Source: Bradyrhizobium japonicum USDA 6 (GTDB lineage Bacteria > Pseudomonadota > Alphaproteobacteria > Rhizobiales > Xanthobacteraceae). Taken from it: a DNA stretch of 64,000 nucleotides. The stretch covers positions 7,123,001 through 7,187,000 of the forward strand of contig NC_017249.1 of assembly GCF_000284375.1 (NCBI RefSeq), in the 5' to 3' direction. The notes beneath the pieces are model-generated. The model was not told the DNA's origin. It saw nothing but the letters and a program-made list of their open reading frames with translations, and made no database searches. The position numbers and the translations under genes are program-made. This document shows, in pieces, positions 59,428 to 64,000 of this stretch; within the stretch, counting starts at the first letter, position 1, and every line of letters begins with the position of its first letter.

Positions 59428-60507
59428 CTAAAGCGCCGCCAGCACTGCCCTCGTGATATCGGCCGTGCCATTGCTGCCGCCGAACTCCATCGGCTTGATG
59501 CCGCCGGCGTAGACCTGATCGACCGCGCGCTCGATCTGCTCGCCGGCTTCCGCCGCGCTCTCGACGCCGTGCTTGTCGGCGAGCCAGTCCAGCATCATCG
59601 CCGCCGACAGGATCATGCCGGTGGGATTGGCCTTACCCTGCCCCATGATATCGGGTGCGGTGCCGTGGCAGGGCTGGAACACGGCATATTTGTCGCCGAT
59701 GTCGGCGGACGGCGCCATGCCGAGGCCACCGATCAGGCTCGCGGTGATGTCGGAGACGATGTCGCCGAACATGTTCTCCATCACCATCACGTCGAAATCC
59801 CAGGGCCGCTTCACCAGCATCGCCGAGCAGGCGTCGACATAGAGCCGGTCGGTCTTCACATCAGGATGCTTCTTCTCGATCTCGTCGAAGATGCCGCGGA
59901 AGAACGCAAAGGCCTTGAACACGTTCGCCTTGTCGACGCAGGTCAGCATCCCCGGCTTGCCGCGCGCCTTGCGCCGCTCGGCGAGCCGAAACGAGAACTC
60001 GAACAGCCGTTCGGAGGTCTTGCGCGTGATCACCATGGTCTCGCGCGCGTCCTCATGGGTGACGACGCCCTTGCCCATCGAGGCGAACAGGCCTTCGGTG
60101 GATTCGCGGATCACGACGAGATCGATGCCGCGCTGGTCGGCGCCGACGATCGGGCTCGGCACACCCGGAATGAGCCGCGCCGGGCGCACGCCGGCATAGA
60201 GGTCGAAGATGAAGCGCAGCTCGATCTGCGGCGCGATCTCGGTGTTGTCGGGATAGCGCACCGACGGCAGACCGCAGGCGCCGAGCAGGATCGCGTCGGC
60301 CTCCTCGCAGAGCTTGATGGTGGAATCGGGCATCGACTTGCCGGTCGCGAGATAATTGTTGGCGCCGGCGGGCGCCTCGGTGAAGCGGAAGCTCAGGCCG
60401 GACTTCGCCTCGATCTTGCGCAGGACCTCGACGGCCGGTGCCATGACTTCGGGACCGATGCCGTCACCGGCGAGCACGGCAATGTGGAAGGCGTTGTTTG
60501 CGGACAT
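59428..60507 (-). CDS. isocitrate/isopropylmalate dehydrogenase family enzyme
   Basis: A 359-aa NAD-dependent beta-decarboxylating dehydrogenase. It has AVLAGDGIGPEVMAPAVEVL, the substrate-arginine region ELRFIFDLYAGVRPARL, VVIRESTEGLFAS, DKANVFKA, the Mg site MENMFGDIVSDITASLIGGLGMAPSADIG and the cofactor loop PCHGTAPDIMGQGKANPTG. It diverges from housekeeping LeuB in the active-site arginine loop, and tartrate or related 2-hydroxyacid dehydrogenases are possible. The start at 60507 is preferred; further upstream is a repeat. Confidence 0.85.
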   Translation of the reverse strand: MSANNAFHIAVLAGDGIGPEVMAPAVEVLRKIEAKSGLSFRFTEAPAGANNYLATGKSMPDSTIKLCEEADAILLGACGLPSVRYPDNTEIAPQIELRFIFDLYAGVRPARLIPGVPSPIVGADQRGIDLVVIRESTEGLFASMGKGVVTHEDARETMVITRKTSERLFEFSFRLAERRKARGKPGMLTCVDKANVFKAFAFFRGIFDEIEKKHPDVKTDRLYVDACSAMLVKRPWDFDVMVMENMFGDIVSDITASLIGGLGMAPSADIGDKYAVFQPCHGTAPDIMGQGKANPTGMILSAAMMLDWLADKHGVESAAEAGEQIERAVDQVYAGGIKPMEFGGSNGTADITRAVLAAL

Positions 60508-60528
60508 GGGGGTTCCTGAGAGAGAGAC

Positions 60529-60608
60529 GTCATTCCGGGGCGGTCCGCAGGACCGAACCCGGAATCTCGAGGTTCCGGGTTCGATGCTTCGCATCGCCCC
60601 GGAACGAC
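60529..60608. repeat. inverted repeat, GTCATTCCGGG family
   Basis: GTCATTCCGGGG (60529-60540) faces CCCCGGAACGAC (60597-60608), with nested ACCCGGAA / TTCCGGGT arms. It is the same family as 14265-14362 and lies between two minus-strand genes. Confidence 0.8.
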
Positions 60609-60615
60609 GAATTCA

Positions 60616-61683
60616 CTACGGCGTCAGCACCGTGCGGCCGACCACCGCGCCCTGCTGCAATTGCACCAGCGCGTCATTGGCCTTGTTGAGCGGCTGGCGC
60701 GTCACCGGAATCGGCGGCACGTTCTTCGCGCGCACGAGGTCGAGCAACTCCTGCGTCTCGCGCAGATTGCCGACATAGCTGCCCTGGATCGTCACCGCCT
60801 TGATCGGGATCAGCGGCAGCGCCCAGGTCGCGCCGCCGCCGAACAGGCCGACGATGACGAGCTTGCCGCCCTTGGTCAGGCAATCGAAGCCGAGTTGCGT
60901 GGTCGCGGCGTTACCGACGAGATCGATCACGGCGCGGATCGGCCCGCCCGCCTTCTTCGCAAGCTGCTCCAGCGCGTCCGGCGCCTTGGGATCGACGGTC
61001 GCGAGCGCGCCGGCCTTTTCGGCGGCCTCGCGCTTCCTGGCGTCGATGTCGACCATGATCGCGCCCTTGCCGCCCATCGCTTTCAGCAGCGACAACGCCA
61101 TCAGGCCGAGGCCGCCGGCGCCGAACATCACGATCGGCGTGTCGAAATGCTGCTCGACCTTCTTCAGCGCGCTGTAAGTGGTGACACCCGAGCAGGCATA
61201 GGGCGCGGTCGTCGCGGGATCGAGCCCCTTGAGGTTGAGCAGATAGCGCGGATGCGGCACCAGCATGTGGTCGGAATAGCCGCCGTCGCAATAGACGCCG
61301 AGCGAGCGCGGCGTCAGGCACATGTTCTCGTCACCGGCCAGGCACGTGGCGCACTTGCCGCAGCCGATCCAGGGATAGACGAGGCCGACATCGCCGAGCC
61401 TGAGATCGCCCTGGTCGGTGGGCTTCACGTCGGGGCCGAAGGCCGCGATTTCGCCGACCGTCTCATGGCCCATGGTCAGCGGCAGGTTGATGCCGCGGTC
61501 CTTCAGCGATAGCGGCTTGCGGCCGTGGCCGAGATCGTAGCCGCCTTCCCAGATGTGGAGGTCGCTGTGGCAGACGCCCGCGGCCTTCACCTTGATCAGC
61601 ACCTGCGTGCCCGACGGCTGCGGCGTGGCCTCGTCGAACTCCTGCAGCGGCGCCTTGAAATCGGCGACCTTGAAACTCTTCAT
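60616..61683 (-). CDS. zinc-dependent alcohol dehydrogenase
   Basis: A 355-aa medium-chain ADH. The catalytic zinc site is GVCHSDLHIWEGG (Cys about residue 38) and TMGHETVGEI (His-Glu). The structural zinc loop is complete, with WIGCGKCATCLAGDENMC supplying four cysteines. The Rossmann motif is VMFGAGGLGLMALSLLKAMGG. The start at 61683 is the first ATG in a family-like context. It could make the ketone used by the Baeyer-Villiger enzyme 3 kb away, but is on the other strand. Confidence 0.9.
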   Translation of the reverse strand: MKSFKVADFKAPLQEFDEATPQPSGTQVLIKVKAAGVCHSDLHIWEGGYDLGHGRKPLSLKDRGINLPLTMGHETVGEIAAFGPDVKPTDQGDLRLGDVGLVYPWIGCGKCATCLAGDENMCLTPRSLGVYCDGGYSDHMLVPHPRYLLNLKGLDPATTAPYACSGVTTYSALKKVEQHFDTPIVMFGAGGLGLMALSLLKAMGGKGAIMVDIDARKREAAEKAGALATVDPKAPDALEQLAKKAGGPIRAVIDLVGNAATTQLGFDCLTKGGKLVIVGLFGGGATWALPLIPIKAVTIQGSYVGNLRETQELLDLVRAKNVPPIPVTRQPLNKANDALVQLQQGAVVGRTVLTP

Positions 61684-61760
61684 CGGCGTCCTCCGGCATA
61701 CTTCTTGTCGTCGCCACCATGCCATGCCCGGCGGGGCGAAACAAATCCGGGAGCCGTCTT

Positions 61761-61859
61761 ACAGCGTTTTCGAGCGAGGTGAATACCGGTTCGCGTAAAG
61801 AAAACGCGTCAAAACGAGAATCTAGAGCCCCGTTCCGATCGCATCGGAACGGGCTCTAG
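61761..61859. repeat. interspersed repeat with long hairpin
   Basis: ACAGCGTTTTCGAGCG... followed by CGTAAAGAAAACGCGTC is a repeat that I recognise from Bradyrhizobium intergenic regions. Its right part, CTAGAGCCC-CGTTCCGAT (61822-61839) pairing with ATCGGAACG-GGCTCTAG, is a long stem with one bulge that ends 2 bp before the stop codon of the peptide ABC ATPase gene and probably ends that operon's transcript. Confidence 0.72.
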
Positions 61860-61860
61860 T

Positions 61861-62832
61861 TCAGGCCAGCGGATGGTGGCAAGCCGCGAACTGGCCGGGC
61901 GCGACCTCACGCAACTCCGGTATCTCCGCGCTGCATCGCTGGTCGGCCCGCGGGCAGCGGGTGCGGAAGCGGCAGCCCGACGGCGGCGCAATCGGCGATG
62001 GCGGCTCGCCGGTCGCCACACTCTCGACGGGACGCACGTCGGGATCGGGCACCGGGATCGCCTGCAACAGCAGGTCCGTGTAGGGATGTGCGGGCCTCGC
62101 GAACAACTGTTCCGACGGCCCGACCTCGCAGAGCCGGCCGAGATACATCACCGCGACGCGGTCGCTGACCGCTTTCACCACCGCGAGGTCATGCGCGATG
62201 AACAGCAGCGTCAGGCCGAAGCGTGCTTTCATCTCCTCGAGCAGATTGAGGATCTGCGCGCGGATGGAGACGTCGAGGGCCGAGACCGGCTCGTCGCAGA
62301 CGATGAATTCGGGGTTGAGCACCAGCGATCGCGCGATGCAGATGCGCTGGCACTGGCCGCCGGAGAATTCGTGCGGCAGACGGCTCGCCACGATGTCAGG
62401 GTCGAGCCCGACCGCGGACAGCACCTCGTGAACGCGTCGCTTGCGCTCCGTGGCATCCTTGACGCCGGCGATGATCAGCGGCTCGGCGACGATGTCGCCG
62501 ATGCGCCGGCGCGGGTTGAGCGAGGCGATCGGGTCCTGGAAGATCAGTTGCACGCGGCGGCGCATCTTGCGCAGCGCCTCGCCCTCCATCGCGGTGAGGT
62601 CCTCACCGTCGAACAGCACGCGGCCAGATTTGGCGCGGCGCAATTGCAGCACCGCGCGCCCCAGCGTCGACTTGCCGCAGCCGGATTCGCCGACCAGCCC
62701 CAGCGTCTCGCCGCGCGCGACCTGGAGGCTGACGCCGGATACCGCGTGCACCGTCTTGTTGCCGAGACCATATTCGACGACGAGGTTGTCGACGTTCAGG
62801 AGCGGCTCAGCGGGCATGGCAAACTGCATCAT
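61861..62832 (-). CDS. oligopeptide/dipeptide ABC transporter ATP-binding protein (DppF/OppF type)
   Basis: A 323-aa ABC ATPase. It has Walker [17 protein letters not shown], the Q-loop region [21 protein letters not shown], the signature [17 protein letters not shown], Walker [16 protein letters not shown] and the H-loop [12 protein letters not shown]. The C-terminal peptide-family extension holds the cysteine pattern [14 protein letters not shown], which may bind an iron-sulfur cluster in some members. It overlaps the previous ATPase gene by 4 bp and is the last gene of the operon. Confidence 0.92.
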   Translation of the reverse strand: MMQFAMPAEPLLNVDNLVVEYGLGNKTVHAVSGVSLQVARGETLGLVGESGCGKSTLGRAVLQLRRAKSGRVLFDGEDLTAMEGEALRKMRRRVQLIFQDPIASLNPRRRIGDIVAEPLIIAGVKDATERKRRVHEVLSAVGLDPDIVASRLPHEFSGGQCQRICIARSLVLNPEFIVCDEPVSALDVSIRAQILNLLEEMKARFGLTLLFIAHDLAVVKAVSDRVAVMYLGRLCEVGPSEQLFARPAHPYTDLLLQAIPVPDPDVRPVESVATGEPPSPIAPPSGCRFRTRCPRADQRCSAEIPELREVAPGQFAACHHPLA

Positions 62833-63821
62833 GCGCCAATCCCCTCCGTCATCTGGATGGGATGGAAGCAGGCATAGAGATGATCAGGCATCTCCGCGCC
62901 CTTCAATTCGGGCTTGGCCTCGTGACAGCGCCCCGCGGCATAGCGGCAGCGCGGCGCGAAGGAACAGCCTTTGAGTGGCCGGGTCGGATCGGGCGGACGG
63001 CCTGAGATGGCGGGCAGCGGCGTATGCGGCGCGGTCTCCAGCTTCGGGATCGCCGCCAGCAGCGCCTCAGTGTAGGGCATGTGCATGCGCTTGAACAACG
63101 CCTGCGTCGGCGCGCGCTCCACCACCCTGCCCGCATACATCACCGCGACCTCGTCGGCGCGGCCGGCGACGACGCCGAGATCGTGTGTGATGATGATCAT
63201 CGCCATGTGGCGGCGGCGCTGCTCGCGCGCCAGCAGATCGAGGATCTGCGCCTGGATCGTGACGTCGAGCGCCGTGGTCGGCTCGTCCGCGATCAACAGT
63301 TTCGGCTCGCAGGACAGCGCAATCGCAATCGCGATGCGCTGGCGCATGCCGCCGGAACATTGATGCGGATATTGCGCGAGCCGCTGCTCTGGCGCCGGAA
63401 TGCCGACGGCGGCGAGCAGCTCGATGCTGCGCTTGCGGGCCGCCGGCGCATCGAGCTCGAGATGCTCCTGGATCGTCTCCATCAGCTGGGTGCCGATCGT
63501 GAGCACCGGATTGAGCGAGGTCATGGGGTCCTGGAACACGACCGCGAGGTCGCGCCCGCGCAGTCTCCGCAGACGCTCGGAGTCGAGCCGCACCAGGTCC
63601 TCGCCGTCGAACATCACGCGTCCGGTCAGCTTCGCCTTCTTCGGCAGGAGCTGAAGCACCGCGCGCGACAGCATGGTCTTGCCGCAGCCGGATTCGCCGA
63701 CGATGCCGAGCGTGCGGCCCGCCTCCAGCGACAGGTCGACACGATCCACGGCGCGCAAATTGCCGCGCGGGGTCGGCAGCTCGACCGCCACGTCCTCGAT
63801 GGTCAGAAGCGGCGCGCTCAC
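62829..63821 (-). CDS. oligopeptide/dipeptide ABC transporter ATP-binding protein (DppD/OppD type)
   Basis: A 330-aa ABC ATPase from a GTG start that overlaps the stop of the permease gene (GTGA). Motifs are [64 protein letters not shown] and [11 protein letters not shown]. The C-terminal extension has [14 protein letters not shown]. With DppF it energises import of peptides or related compounds such as nickel complexes or glycosides; the ligand depends on the binding protein, which is outside the window. Confidence 0.92.
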   Translation of the reverse strand: MSAPLLTIEDVAVELPTPRGNLRAVDRVDLSLEAGRTLGIVGESGCGKTMLSRAVLQLLPKKAKLTGRVMFDGEDLVRLDSERLRRLRGRDLAVVFQDPMTSLNPVLTIGTQLMETIQEHLELDAPAARKRSIELLAAVGIPAPEQRLAQYPHQCSGGMRQRIAIAIALSCEPKLLIADEPTTALDVTIQAQILDLLAREQRRRHMAMIIITHDLGVVAGRADEVAVMYAGRVVERAPTQALFKRMHMPYTEALLAAIPKLETAPHTPLPAISGRPPDPTRPLKGCSFAPRCRYAAGRCHEAKPELKGAEMPDHLYACFHPIQMTEGIGA

Positions 63822-64000
63822 AGCGCCCCCTGACGCGGGTCGGTCAGCGCCCGCAAGGTGTCGCCGACCAGGTTGAAGGCCAGCACGGTCAAGAACAACG
63901 CTGTTGCCGGCAGGAAGGCCAGCCGCGGCGCGACGTCGAGGCTGTCGCGCCCCTCGCCGATCATGCTGCCCCAGCTCGCCATCGGCGGCGGCACGCCGAG
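63818..64000 (-). CDS. peptide-type ABC transporter permease (DppC family), C-terminal part
   Basis: The window ends inside this gene. The visible 60 residues read LGVPPPMASWGSMIGEGRD, then a last membrane helix (LAFLPATALFLTVLAFNLVGD) and TLRALTDPR, which is the standard end of DppC/OppC permeases. The stop TGA at 63820-63818 overlaps the start of the ATPase gene. Confidence 0.9.
   Translation of the reverse strand, partial: LGVPPPMASWGSMIGEGRDSLDVAPRLAFLPATALFLTVLAFNLVGDTLRALTDPRQGAL

Noticed and set aside
1..64000. CRISPR arrays, tRNA or rRNA genes, transposases, integrases or phage genes
   Set aside because: I looked for regular direct repeats, tRNA-like cloverleaf sequences and transposase or integrase motifs and found none; the repeated sequences are short inverted elements.

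Overview
The window is GC-rich alphaproteobacterial chromosome, very probably Bradyrhizobium or a close relative. The signs are the gene order nrtABC / narK-globin-FAD oxidoreductase-nasC, which matches the nitrate assimilation locus described in Bradyrhizobium japonicum/diazoefficiens. Many catabolic modules and TRAP transporters, and the short inverted-repeat families that litter Bradyrhizobium intergenic regions, agree with this. I see no tRNA, rRNA, CRISPR array, prophage or insertion sequence.

Layout. 1-2.9 kb: an enoyl-CoA hydratase and a histidine phosphatase. 1.5-7.3 kb: a TRAP transporter with an IlvD/Edd dehydratase and a divergent GntR regulator, which looks like a sugar-acid module. 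7.3-12.4 kb: a MaoC protein, small envelope proteins, a transglutaminase, a 6-TM ion channel, and a divergent uronate dehydrogenase / SMP-30 lactonase pair. 12.7-22.5 kb: aldehyde dehydrogenase, a homodimeric E1 (AceE-like) enzyme with a divergent Lrp/AsnC regulator, PPK2, a zinc alcohol dehydrogenase, a DMT permease, an aldo-keto reductase and a second SMP-30 protein.

22.7-35.3 kb is the nitrate region. The minus strand carries nrtABC (ABC nitrate uptake) and then narK, globin, flp and nasC (assimilatory nitrate reductase). The plus strand carries a formate/nitrite (FNT) channel followed by a membrane-anchored PP2C phosphatase-Ser/Thr kinase fusion. All three transcription units (nrtA, narK, FNT) have a sigma-54-like -24/-12 element, each about 112 bp from a TTGTGC-N3-GCACAA palindrome. 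One palindrome sits midway between the divergent nrtA and FNT promoters and could serve both. No nitrite reductase and no nasS/nasT lie in the window.

36-50 kb: aromatic and organic-acid catabolism. It holds a hydroxyquinol-type intradiol dioxygenase, a class C beta-lactamase-fold hydrolase, a second TRAP system with a divergent HWE histidine kinase and an enolase-superfamily enzyme, and a gamma-resorcylate decarboxylase / AAHS-type MFS / DoxX operon. Divergent from that operon are a MarR regulator and a flavin aromatic hydroxylase. 49.4-53.5 kb: CcdA, a LysR-XRE pair and an L,D-transpeptidase with a doubtful 5' end. 53.5-61.7 kb: a CoA isomerase/hydratase, a serine hydrolase plus Baeyer-Villiger monooxygenase pair, small proteins, an isopropylmalate-dehydrogenase-family enzyme and a zinc alcohol dehydrogenase. 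The window ends inside a peptide-type ABC transporter operon.
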